Below, piece by piece: positions 1 to 8,004 of a stretch of DNA of 64,000 nucleotides. A program made the translations under genes and the position numbers. The DNA comes from Calothrix membranacea FACHB-236 (GTDB lineage Bacteria; Cyanobacteriota; Cyanobacteriia; Cyanobacteriales; Nostocaceae): contig NZ_JACJPX010000015.1 in assembly GCF_014696315.1 (NCBI RefSeq), positions 1 to 64,000 of the forward strand, given 5' to 3'. The notes under the pieces are model-generated. The model saw only the letters and a program-made list of their open reading frames with translations. It ran no database searches and was not told where the DNA came from. The first letter of the stretch is position 1. The number at the start of each line of letters is the position of its first letter.

Positions 1-1
1 A

Positions 2-88
2 AAGCTGTTTGGATTAGTCAAAACCAGGCGTAAGCGCCATCGAGAGATTGACGCTTACACCCAACAAATTTGGGCTTTATCTTCTTAA
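2..88 (+). pseudogene. C-terminal tail of a probable transposase, cut by the window edge
   Basis: An open frame runs in from the window edge and gives 28 residues, rich in Arg and Lys (it contains KTRRKRHREIDAYTQQ), before TAA. The stop lies directly beside a sequence (TTAAGTTGACACCAATGGG) that recurs as the arms of a MITE-like element near 4.3-4.6 kb. That is the layout expected of a transposase ending at its terminal inverted repeat. The family cannot be told from so short a tail, and whether the full gene is intact is outside the window. The transposase call is an inference from the repeat, not from a recognised domain. Confidence 0.35.
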
Positions 89-152
89 GTTGACACCAAT
101 GGGCACTGCCTTGCCCTCTAGAATACATTGATGTGTCGCAAACATTATTTGA
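84..152. repeat. Repeat end shared with the element near 4.3-4.6 kb (IS terminal repeat candidate)
   Basis: The sequence from TTAAGTTGACACCAATGGGC through to CAAACATTAT matches 4540-4605 at most positions, and its inner half matches the reverse complement of 4316-4353. It starts at the stop codon of the upstream partial frame, so it looks like the terminal repeat of an insertion sequence. Confidence 0.55.
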
Positions 153-241
153 ATTAGCATTAGAGATACACTAAATATCATTAATATTTCAGCTTATAAG
201 TAATTCATTAATTTTGAATTTTTAATTCGGAGCGAAGCGAC

Positions 242-3070
242 GTGACTCAAAGCCAAGATAATCAACCCGCTTGGTGGGAATCTGTACAAAAGATTTTAGA
301 TAACAAATTAGTCGGGTGGGGTATACCAGGGATTTTTGTGGCTATTGCGGCTGATCATGCCAAAAATGCCCGCTGGAAAGAGTTTGCCATCTTTTTAGGA
401 ATCACCTTTGTTATTGCACTCATCATTAGAATTGGTAGCAAGCTGCTTCCTTATTTCGATCAATTTTTGGATTGGTTACTTGCTACTCAAATTCCCAAAT
501 GGTGGACAACAGCCACAGACAGGTTTGGGGCAGAGTATCTTGCTAGATTAACAGCTGAATGTAAAGAATACCAGGGGCGCGGATTTAGTGGTGAAGGACT
601 GGATTTGGAAAATGTGTTTGTGCCCTTGGGCTTTAATTCCGAAACGCCAGTGTATAACCCTCAAGATTTGACTGCTGGTGATGAAACTGAGCCAGAGCAA
701 AACGAGGAAACAGCAGCTTCTAGAAGCATTGCAACTCACCAGGAAAGTGAAATTGGCAGTTTGCTGAAAAAGATTACGAAACAAAAATCGGCGTGGCGAC
801 GACTGGTAATTTTAGGGGCACCTGGTTCAGGAAAAACCACACTTTTAAGGCATATAACACTGCTGTTTGCTCTGCGAAAACAATCAAAATTGTATCGGGG
901 GTTGCCTCAACTTATTCCTGTTTTGTTGAGGTTGAGAGATGTTACTTCCGCCATTGTTGTAGATGATAAACCCTCGCTAGCGCAAGTAATTGCTAAAGCA
1001 ATGGGAGATGAATCAGAAAAAACTCAGCAGTGGTTTAACAAGCAGCTGAAAAACGGCAAGTGTTTGGTGATGTTAGATGGACTCGATGAAATTGCCGATG
1101 ATGAGCAACGCCAGCAGGTAAGCGCTTGGGTTTATGAACAACTCCAACATTATCAGCAGAAATTACCGTTCATTCTGACATCACGCCCACAAGCTTATAA
1201 TCAAGCTCCTCTACCAGATACTCCAGCTTATTTTGTGCGTTCATTCACCACAGAACAGCGCAATACTTTTCTTTTCAACTGGTATTTTAATCTAGAAAAA
1301 CGTAAAAATTCTGGAGGACAATCACAAAAGCAACTGAAGAAAATTGCTGAGTCTAAAAGAAATGAGTTAGTACGACAAATTGATGCAGTTCCGACCCTGC
1401 GCTTGATGGCAACAAATCCCCTGTTGCTGGCATTAATTATTAACACTTATAAGCAGAAAACAAGCCTTTCGCCAACCAGAACAGGACTTTATAAGCAAGT
1501 TTGTGATGTGCTTCTTCAAGGACGACAATCTGCTTCTGGAACTACTCGATATCCACTCAAGCCAGAGCAAAAGCAAGAAGCATTGCAAGCACTTGCACTG
1601 GAGATGACGAAACGCCAAGTACTTCAATTTACCCTAGATGAAAGAAATCAGGACAGTAATGTTTTTCTAGCCAAAGACTTTCTTCAGGCAGAATTAGCTC
1701 AAATGGTTGAGGCGGGAAGAGAGTTTAAACCAAAAGATTTTATTGAAAGAGATGATATTGGTGTGCGAGAATTGTTGAGCGATCGCAAACAAGAAAAACT
1801 CTATGAATTTACCCACCGCACCTTTCAGGAGTATTTAACGGCGGTTGAACTGACAAAGGCAGAACATGAGCCTGATGTATTAGCAGTTTTTGCCAAAGAT
1901 GAAAAACACCTGGATTGGTGGAGACAAACAATTTTGTTCTATGCAGGTCAGGTGAAAGTAGATAAACTGATTGATGCGGCATTGAACAAGCCAACAGTAG
2001 CTACCCTCACCCTGGCTTACGAATGTTTGCAGAACAAACTCAGAGTTAGTCCAGAGAAAGAGCAAGAACTACTGAACAAGGTAGAACAGGGGTTAAAGTC
2101 AGATGACTTGGAAATTTTTAAGCTAGCAGCATCAGTGCATCTGGAAAAACGGCTATACCACCTCAATGAAGATTGTTTTGTCGGGAGTTCAGAAAAAGAA
2201 GACCAGCCAGGAGTCGCCATAACAGAAACAGGTGATAAAATCTGGGCAGGACAAGTGGTAGATGATAGGGAGATAACTGAGGCAGAATATCGGTTGTTTC
2301 TCTTAGAGACAAGCAAGGCAATCAACAGCGATCTAATGTTGGAAATCAAACCAAATGGAATTGACTTTGCACAAGGAAATGCCTTTTGTACCTGGTTGAG
2401 TGAGAGAACTCGAGAACGATTTGGTGAAGCAGGAATCTGTTATATCAGAGAAACCTCAACAGACACATTCCGCCTAGTTCGGTTTCGCATTCCGGAAAAG
2501 TATCATCAGCTTGCTTACTATCTAGCAGCAGGTATGTGGCAAGAAGCTGACGAGGAAACATTAAAAGTGATGCTGGAAGTAGCGGGAAAGGAAAAAGCAC
2601 GCTTTCTGGGACTAGAAGACATTCAGCAATTTCCCTGTGAAGACTTGAGAATTATTGATAAATTATGGGTCGATTACAGCGATGGACGCTTTGGGTTTAG
2701 TGTGCAGAAAGATATTTATCTCAGTATAGGTGGAATCTTAGAAGGAAGTCGAACAAGTTCACCTTTTAGGATGGTTCTTGCTTCCTTTAAATGGATATAT
2801 GCTCGTTTTGGTGGTAGAGTGAGTTTTGACAACGACAATTTGTCCGAAGCTTTCGAGCGCTTCGGCGATCGCGTGGAGTGGAGAGTGAAAAAAGAGTGGA
2901 TTATTTTATCACAAGTGAAATATAATACCTCCTACCTCAGTGCCAGAAGGGGACACTTACCTGCACGCACCGTATACACCAAATTCAGTGCCATCGACCG
3001 CGCAGTCACACCGTGTAGCACGGGGGGTCTCTCTTATCTCGCGTCGAGACTTGTAAAATGTAACATATAA
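242..3070 (+). CDS. Membrane-anchored NACHT NTPase with C-terminal GUN4 domain
   Basis: A 942-residue STAND-type protein starting at GTG. Hydrophobic stretches at about residues 22-38 and 48-64 suggest membrane anchoring. The NACHT NTPase follows, with Walker A GAPGSGKTT (192-200), Walker B LVMLDGLDE (275-283) and a sensor-like ILTSRPQ near 313. A winged-helix/helical region and a linker (about 640-770) lead to a GUN4 domain at about 770-942, recognised by FPCEDLRIIDKLW, DGRFGFSVQK, FGDRVEWRV, GHLPA and the terminal SRLVKCNI. GUN4 domains bind porphyrins and, in the stand-alone protein, stimulate Mg-chelatase. NACHT proteins are NTP-driven switches, many of them in immunity. The fusion suggests a tetrapyrrole- or ligand-gated switch; this is inference. 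The GUN4 part carries an extra stretch of about 25 residues before FGDRVEW. Confidence 0.85.
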   Translation: MTQSQDNQPAWWESVQKILDNKLVGWGIPGIFVAIAADHAKNARWKEFAIFLGITFVIALIIRIGSKLLPYFDQFLDWLLATQIPKWWTTATDRFGAEYLARLTAECKEYQGRGFSGEGLDLENVFVPLGFNSETPVYNPQDLTAGDETEPEQNEETAASRSIATHQESEIGSLLKKITKQKSAWRRLVILGAPGSGKTTLLRHITLLFALRKQSKLYRGLPQLIPVLLRLRDVTSAIVVDDKPSLAQVIAKAMGDESEKTQQWFNKQLKNGKCLVMLDGLDEIADDEQRQQVSAWVYEQLQHYQQKLPFILTSRPQAYNQAPLPDTPAYFVRSFTTEQRNTFLFNWYFNLEKRKNSGGQSQKQLKKIAESKRNELVRQIDAVPTLRLMATNPLLLALIINTYKQKTSLSPTRTGLYKQVCDVLLQGRQSASGTTRYPLKPEQKQEALQALALEMTKRQVLQFTLDERNQDSNVFLAKDFLQAELAQMVEAGREFKPKDFIERDDIGVRELLSDRKQEKLYEFTHRTFQEYLTAVELTKAEHEPDVLAVFAKDEKHLDWWRQTILFYAGQVKVDKLIDAALNKPTVATLTLAYECLQNKLRVSPEKEQELLNKVEQGLKSDDLEIFKLAASVHLEKRLYHLNEDCFVGSSEKEDQPGVAITETGDKIWAGQVVDDREITEAEYRLFLLETSKAINSDLMLEIKPNGIDFAQGNAFCTWLSERTRERFGEAGICYIRETSTDTFRLVRFRIPEKYHQLAYYLAAGMWQEADEETLKVMLEVAGKEKARFLGLEDIQQFPCEDLRIIDKLWVDYSDGRFGFSVQKDIYLSIGGILEGSRTSSPFRMVLASFKWIYARFGGRVSFDNDNLSEAFERFGDRVEWRVKKEWIILSQVKYNTSYLSARRGHLPARTVYTKFSAIDRAVTPCSTGGLSYLASRLVKCNI

Positions 3071-3401
3071 AGCTTTCAGAAATTTGTAAACATTTATCAC
3101 AGCCTCCTTTCTCACGTAATAATCAACATTTCGAGAATCCGATACCTGGCACCACCGCTACGCGAACGCTTCATTTCATTACGTACCCTGCGGGAAGGCG
3201 TTCCCCCAACGCAATGACAGTAAATAGAGCGATCGCCGGTACTTGGATTGCTCCGCTTCATTTCATTACGCTCGCAATGACAGTCAATAAAGCGATCGCA
3301 TTTAGCCTCAACTTTACATTTGGGCGATTAGTGAGCAAGATTCTTCAATTAAAAAATACATAAAGCTGATTTTAGTAAGCAAAAAGCCATTTTACCTACT
3401 C
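3071..3401. other. Gene-free spacer with dispersed cyanobacterial repeats
   Basis: No coding frame is convincing. The stretch 3150-3300 carries two related repeat copies (CTTCATTTCATTACG ... CGCAATGACAG) and fragments such as CGCTACGCGAACGC and GGCGTTCCCCCAACGC that are common in Nostocales spacers. Confidence 0.6.
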
Positions 3402-3632
3402 AAAAAGCCTTAACAAGTTCTTAAAAAGCCTTAACGCCTGCTCATTTTGGTGTTTTACGCAAGCGAAAAGCCTTAACGAGTTCTCAAAAAGCCTTAACGC
3501 CTGCTTGTTTTAGTAAATCGCGCACTCGTTTTAGTGTTTTCCGCAGCTAAAAAGCCTTAATGAGTTATTAAAAAGCCTTAACGCCTGCTCATTTCGGTAA
3601 ATCGCGCACTCATTTTGGTGTTTTCCGCAAGT
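3402..3632. repeat. Three-unit tandem repeat (84-bp units)
   Basis: Three units begin with (A)AAAAGCCTTAAC: 3402-3464 (63 bp, with an internal deletion), 3465-3548 and 3549-3632 (84 bp each). Each holds two copies of the AAAAGCCTTAA core followed by CGCCTGCT, and the two long units also share AAATCGCGCACTC and GTGTTTTCCGCA. A further degenerate core lies at 3381. Confidence 0.8.
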
Positions 3633-3816
3633 TATCGGCAAATTACATTCTTAATTTACTTATTTGCCATTTTATCTTAGGAATTCACCTACTTATTACA
3701 GAAATATTCTTGTAGCAAAATTTATTGCAGATTTGCCGAAATCTTCTCAGGCTGATTGATACAGAAGTTTTTTAAGGTAAAGGTTAGTAACCATACTGAA
3801 GAACAAGGTGTAGAAT

Positions 3817-4242
3817 ATGGCTCGCCAAAAAAGAAGCTCGAAAATATTAGAAAGAGCCGTGCGTCGTGCTGCTAGCATGAACTCCATCGATCCAAATTTA
3901 GATGTCGGCAATGGACTGACTTTACCTGGCTTTCGCAGTCTCATTGAGAGAATGCAAACTCAAGAATATGCCTACAACACAGCCCTTTCTAACTTGGATG
4001 GGTTATACCGGGAAATGCTACAAACCGAGCAAGAATTAGGAGACATGACAGAGCTGATACTGTTGGGAGTTGCCACAAAATTTGGCAAAAGCAGTGTCGA
4101 GTATAGCCAGGCTGGAGGAGTACCGAAAAACCAGCGCCGCCGCCTAAGAAAAAGTGAGACACCTGCTAATTCTCAGCCAACATCATTGATTGCGACTGTG
4201 AATGACAACGGTAATGGTAAGGCAGCAGCAGCGACAAATTAG
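3817..4242 (+). CDS. Conserved hypothetical protein, basic N-terminus
   Basis: A 141-residue soluble protein with no domain I recognise. It opens with a basic segment (MARQKRSSKILERAVRRA), has a helical, probably coiled middle (about residues 45-85) and ends in a low-complexity tail rich in Asn, Gly, Ala and Thr. The charge pattern would suit nucleic-acid or protein contact but does not prove it. The start is the first ATG of the frame, with no strong Shine-Dalgarno sequence upstream. The 3' side runs into GC-rich repeat sequence and the MITE-like element. Confidence 0.6.
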   Translation: MARQKRSSKILERAVRRAASMNSIDPNLDVGNGLTLPGFRSLIERMQTQEYAYNTALSNLDGLYREMLQTEQELGDMTELILLGVATKFGKSSVEYSQAGGVPKNQRRRLRKSETPANSQPTSLIATVNDNGNGKAAAATN

Positions 4243-4284
4243 GCAAAGGGGCAGGGGGCAGGGAGCAGGGGGAGCAAGAGTCTA

Positions 4285-4605
4285 ATACCAATTTAAAAAA
4301 AGAATGCGACAGATGGTAGGGGCATGGCATTACCCATTGGTGTCAACTTAAGCTAAAAGCTATATAGGGCGGGCGTTGTGCAAAAACTTTCGCCCTCATC
4401 TCCTAACCCCTTCTCCCCCGGGAGAAGGGGAATTAAATCTCTTGCTCCCCCAGGAGAAGGGAAATTAAATCTCTTGCTCCCCTCTCCCGGTGGGAGAGGG
4501 GTTGGGGGTGAGGGCGAAACCTTGCAACCAAGCGGGTTTCACGTTCAGTTGACACCAATGGGCAGTGCCGTGCCCTCTAGATTATATTGATGTGTCACAA
4601 ACATT
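4285..4605. mobile_element. MITE-like element with imperfect terminal inverted repeats
   Basis: Left arm 4316-4353 and right arm 4540-4577 are imperfect inverted copies sharing CCCATTGGTGTCAACT and a GC-rich outer part; weaker similarity extends outward (TGTCGCA against TGTCACA). The core holds inverted CCCTCTCCC/GGGAGAGGGG-type repeats and no gene. The right arm matches the sequence beside the probable transposase tail at 84-152, so the element may be mobilised by that family. Boundaries are approximate. Confidence 0.55.
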
Positions 4606-4667
4606 ATATAAACCCAAGGCTGAACCGACTCATCCGAATGACGATTAGCTGATTCATCTAGAGTTGT

Positions 4668-4713
4668 TGACTGTTGACGGTTCACAGTTAACAGTCAACG
4701 GTCAACGGTCAAC
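4668..4713. repeat. Short inverted repeat cluster of GTTGAC/GTCAAC units
   Basis: Alternating GTTGACTGTTGAC and GTCAACGGTCAAC units can pair with each other. This is a small repeat downstream of the substrate-binding protein gene. A termination role is possible, but no T-tract follows directly. Confidence 0.45.
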
Positions 4714-4750
4714 AATGAACAATAGCAATAGAATTTTTTTTACTTGGAAT

Positions 4751-5842
4751 TCATTTTTTGGGTTGAAAAGGCGTATATTTACCCCCTAATGCTTCTACAA
4801 TCGTGCGCGTATTCGCTGCCATCATTTTGATATAGGTATCGCCATCACTTCCCTTAGCGCCGATAGAGTCAGAGAAAAGTTGACGTGGGGCTAGTTTAAC
4901 TCCAGCTTCTTGGGCTACAGTCTTAATTAAGGCAGGGTTAATGGTTGTTTCCGCAAAAATTGCATTAACGCCGATTTTCTTGATTGACTCAACCAATCGT
5001 TGTACTGTTTGGGCGCTTGGTTGTTCTTCGGTGCTGATGCCAATTAGTGTACCCGCGATCGCAATTTTATAAGCTTGTCCATAATATTGAAAGGCATCAT
5101 GGGTGGTAACAAGTTTGCGCTTATCTGCGGGAATGGTTTGAATTTGCTGATTAATCCAAATATGCAACTGCTTTAATTCATTGGTAAGTTGCGTTGCATT
5201 CTCAGTAAATTCCTCTTGATCTTCAGGCGATAACTTAATTAAACCATCCCGAATGGCATTGACCATTGCGATCGCATTTTCTGCACTACCCCAAACATGA
5301 GGATCGGGGACGGTTTCGCCTTTACCTTTATCTAACTCTAAAGGTTTGACAACTTCTCCCACCGCTAAACGCTTCACCTGTCCACCCGCAGCATTCATTA
5401 ACTTAATCAGCCCAGGTTCTAGGTTGTAGCCGTTATACAAAATCAAATTTGCTTTTTCCATCACTCGGCTATCTGCTGGTACTGGTTCATAAACATGAGG
5501 ATCTGTACCAGGTTTAAGAATTCCTACGACCTGAATTTCATCACCGCCAATCTCTGCAGTTAAATCCGCAATAATTGTGCTAGTTGCTACAACTTGCGGT
5601 TTACCACTATTTTGAGAACTATTACTTTCATTCCCTTGGCTACAACCAAATAAAGCCAAAGGCAGAAGTATTGCCAAGCATATCTGCGAAACAATGTGTT
5701 TGGGGTGGGGAATGGGGAATGGGGAATGGGGAATGGGTAATGGGTAATTGGGTGTTTGGTGTTTCTCCCTCATCTCCCTCATCCCCCCAATGCCCCATGC
5801 CCAATGCCCCATGCCCATCTCTCTCTTAAGTATTAGCTTCAT
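4751..5842 (-). CDS. mntC: Mn/Zn ABC transporter substrate-binding lipoprotein
   Basis: A 363-residue cluster-9 (ZnuA/MntC) binding protein that captures Mn2+ or Zn2+ outside the plasma membrane for the adjacent importer. Visible features are a lipobox ending ALFGC, metal-ligand motifs TDPHVYEP and DPHVWGSAEN, TTHDAFQYYG, FAETTINP and a late SDSIGAKGSDGD. It lacks the His-rich loop common in zinc-specific ZnuA proteins, which favours Mn, though Zn is not excluded. It is divergent from the ATPase gene across about 90 bp that must hold both promoters. The N-terminus is odd: about 45 residues ahead of the hydrophobic core are encoded by heptamer repeats (IPHSPFPIPHPK and similar). No Met follows the insert before the signal core, so translation must begin at or before it. 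Confidence 0.8.
   Translation of the reverse strand: MKLILKREMGMGHWAWGIGGMREMREKHQTPNYPLPIPHSPFPIPHPKHIVSQICLAILLPLALFGCSQGNESNSSQNSGKPQVVATSTIIADLTAEIGGDEIQVVGILKPGTDPHVYEPVPADSRVMEKANLILYNGYNLEPGLIKLMNAAGGQVKRLAVGEVVKPLELDKGKGETVPDPHVWGSAENAIAMVNAIRDGLIKLSPEDQEEFTENATQLTNELKQLHIWINQQIQTIPADKRKLVTTHDAFQYYGQAYKIAIAGTLIGISTEEQPSAQTVQRLVESIKKIGVNAIFAETTINPALIKTVAQEAGVKLAPRQLFSDSIGAKGSDGDTYIKMMAANTRTIVEALGGKYTPFQPKK
5700..5822. repeat. GGGAATG/CCCATGC heptamer repeats inside the mntC start region
   Basis: At least four GGGAATG units followed by GGGTAATG variants, then CTCCCTCAT units and CCCATGCCCAATG units, form an array that normally lies between genes but here lies inside an open frame. It encodes the abnormal Pro/His/Ile-rich leader of the binding protein. 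Confidence 0.75.
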
Positions 5843-5932
5843 TTATCTACAACATTACTTCTATCTATAGATTTTTTCATATTTCTCTCATTTTTATAGT
5901 AAGCTCAAGGAATAAAATATGAAAGCACAGTT

Positions 5933-6760
5933 ATGAAAAGTGTCTCTTTTTACAAAAAAATCAGCTTATCACCTAGAGAAGCTTGGGTAAGGTCTGCACA
6001 AGTTATACAAACTCATGAAATGAAATCTACAGAAGGCATTTGTATCTCCCATCTAGGGGTACACTACCGCACACAAGAAGCTTTGCGAGACGTTAATTGC
6101 ATCATTCAACCAGGTAAACTCACAGGTATTTTTGGCCCTAATGGTGCTGGCAAAAGTACTTTAATGAAGGCTATGTTGGGTTTAGTGCCAAAAAGCAGCG
6201 GTAATGCTTTATACCAAAGCAAGCCGTTGATGCAGCAACTAGAGAAAGTTGCTTATGTACCCCAGCGTAGCCAAATTGATTGGACTTACCCGGCTACAGT
6301 TTGGGATGTAGTCATGATGGGACGGGTAAAAAAAACTGGATGGTTGCGTAGTTTTTCTGCAGTTAGCCGCCAGGTAGCAAATAATGCCTTAGAAAGAGTG
6401 GGGATGACAAATTTTTGCGATCGCCCCATTGGAGAATTGTCTGGAGGACAGCAGCAGCGAGTATTTTTAGCCCGTGCTTTAGCCCAGCAAGCAGAAATTT
6501 TCTGCTTTGATGAACCATTAGTAGGTATTGATCAGAAGACTCAGACAGTAATTTTTGAAGTCTTCCATGAACTCGCAAACGCAGGCAAAATCGTCTTAGT
6601 AGTCAACCACGACTTAGGCGAATCTATCACCCACTTTGATGATTTAATATTATTAAACCAAGAATTAATCGCCACAGGTTCACGGCAGCAAGTACTCAAC
6701 GAAGAAAACTTAAACCGCGCCTATGGTGGGAAAGTTATGTACTTTTCTGATGCAGCGTAA
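5933..6760 (+). CDS. mntA: Mn/Zn ABC transporter ATP-binding protein
   Basis: A 275-residue cytoplasmic ATPase that powers metal import. It has Walker A GPNGAGKST at about residue 71, Q-loop PQRSQIDW (typical of the Mn/Zn/Fe-chelate ATPases), signature LSGGQQQR, Walker B IFCFDEP and switch His in VNHDLG. The frame opens with about 30 residues ahead of the usual domain start; a second Met at residue 30 (6020) is a possible alternative start. It lies 74 bp upstream of the permease gene on the same strand, with a heptamer repeat in the gap, and is divergent from the binding protein gene. Confidence 0.85.
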   Translation: MKSVSFYKKISLSPREAWVRSAQVIQTHEMKSTEGICISHLGVHYRTQEALRDVNCIIQPGKLTGIFGPNGAGKSTLMKAMLGLVPKSSGNALYQSKPLMQQLEKVAYVPQRSQIDWTYPATVWDVVMMGRVKKTGWLRSFSAVSRQVANNALERVGMTNFCDRPIGELSGGQQQRVFLARALAQQAEIFCFDEPLVGIDQKTQTVIFEVFHELANAGKIVLVVNHDLGESITHFDDLILLNQELIATGSRQQVLNEENLNRAYGGKVMYFSDAA

Positions 6761-6761
6761 A

Positions 6762-6833
6762 TGGTAATTGGTAAATGGTAATTGGTAATTGGTGATTGAA
6801 CAAACGACAAATGACAAATGACAAATGACAAAC
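6762..6833. repeat. Composite heptamer repeat (GGTAATT + ACAAATG)
   Basis: Units of GGTAATTGGTAAT are followed by ACAAATGACAAATGAC units, filling the gap between the ATPase and permease genes. The order matches the composite arrays near 14.0, 33.6 and 35.1 kb. Confidence 0.8.
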
Positions 6834-6834
6834 T

Positions 6835-7692
6835 ATGTTCCAAGCATTAATTGAGCCATTGCAATATGGCTTTATGCAGCGATCGCTAGTGATTGCTATT
6901 TTAGTCGGGTTGTTGTGTGCAGTCGTTGGTAGCTATTTGATGGTACAACGATTGGCGCTGCTGGGGGATGCTATCAGTCACTCAGTTTTGCCAGGACTAG
7001 CGATCGCCTTTATGGTGGGAGGTAATATTTTTGTTGGGGCTTTTATTGCAGGCGTTGTGAGTACAATGGCGATCGCACTCATTAGAACGCGATCGCCAAT
7101 TAAAGAAGATGCTGCAATGGGCATAGTTTTCTCTGCATTCTTTGCCCTTGGTATCACCTTAATTACTGTTATTCAAAAAGATAACAAAATCGACCTCAAT
7201 CACTTTTTATTCGGCAATATTCTAGGTGTAACTATTGATGAAGTGCGAGACACCGCCATCATTGCGGCGATTGTTTTGTTAGTAGTAGTTTTACTCTACA
7301 AAGAACTGTTATTTTACACCTTCGACCCTTTAGGCGCACAAGCCGCAGGTTTACCAGTCAATCGGCTGAATTTTGGATTAATGTTGCTGATTGCTTTAAC
7401 AATTGTCGCTAGCATGAAAGCGGTAGGTGTAATTCTCGTACTTTCATTATTAATTACCCCTGGTGCTACCGCCTATTTATTAGTTAAACGCCTCAATCAA
7501 GTAATGATTTTGGGTGCAGTTATTGGCGTAATTTCTAGTATTAGCGGAATGTACCTCAGTTACTTTTATAACTTACCTTCAGGCCCTGCGATTGTATTAG
7601 TAGTATCGGGATTATTTGTATTAGCATTATTATTTAGTCCTCGACACGGAATATTTGTACCGCAGCAGAAGAAGGAAATTGTCGAGAAGTAA
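6835..7692 (+). CDS. mntB: Mn/Zn ABC transporter permease
   Basis: A 285-residue integral membrane protein of the ABC-3 family with eight or nine hydrophobic helices. Family hallmarks are GDAISHSVLPGLAIAF near residues 45-60 and the AVGVILVLSLLITPGATAY segment near 195-215. It forms the membrane channel that works with the ATPase upstream and the divergently encoded binding protein. The start is the ATG directly after the repeat array. Mn against Zn specificity cannot be settled from the permease. Confidence 0.85.
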   Translation: MFQALIEPLQYGFMQRSLVIAILVGLLCAVVGSYLMVQRLALLGDAISHSVLPGLAIAFMVGGNIFVGAFIAGVVSTMAIALIRTRSPIKEDAAMGIVFSAFFALGITLITVIQKDNKIDLNHFLFGNILGVTIDEVRDTAIIAAIVLLVVVLLYKELLFYTFDPLGAQAAGLPVNRLNFGLMLLIALTIVASMKAVGVILVLSLLITPGATAYLLVKRLNQVMILGAVIGVISSISGMYLSYFYNLPSGPAIVLVVSGLFVLALLFSPRHGIFVPQQKKEIVEK

Positions 7693-7736
7693 ATTTGACA
7701 GTTAGGTGTGTTGTGCATTAAGATAACGCACCTTTT

Positions 7737-7944
7737 AGAGACTATTTATAAAGTAAATCTTAAGTAGGGTGTGTTACGGCTATGAAAGGATTTCGGACAC
7801 AGAGACAATAATATTTAGCCGTAACGCACCGTCGCGTGGATGGTGCGTTAGGCGCTAGGATAGTTATTTCATGACAAATTATCTTCAAAGTCAGCGCCTA
7901 ACACACCCTACAGTAATTTTATTTTTACTTTATAAATAACCTCT
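7737..7944. mobile_element. 208-bp inverted-repeat element, MITE-like
   Basis: The ends AGAGACTATTTATAAAGTAAA (7737 onward) and the reverse complement of TTTACTTTATAAATAACCTCT (to 7944) are near-perfect inverted copies. Inside them lie a second pair, TAGGGTGTGTTA and TAACACACCCTA, and a third pair around GTAACGCACC/GGTGCGTTA. A TA dinucleotide lies at or next to both outer edges. There is no coding frame. It fills most of the gap between the permease and GUN4 genes. Confidence 0.65.
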
Positions 7945-8004
7945 TACGAATTCAGTAATACATTAATCTAAAATTCTTATATTCAAAATCACTAACTTGC
8001 TTTT

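Noticed and set aside
2017-2349. 110-codon minus-strand frame inside the NACHT-GUN4 gene
   Set aside because: Antisense to a well supported frame; Ser-rich shadow composition and no motif.
3402-3632. Possible CRISPR array
   Set aside because: The AAAAGCCTTAAC cores alternate with repeated, not unique, sequence, and no cas gene is present.
4378-4590. 70-codon frame in the MITE-like element
   Set aside because: Encoded by CCCTCTCCC/GGGAGAAGGGG repeats and the right arm of the element; not gene-like.
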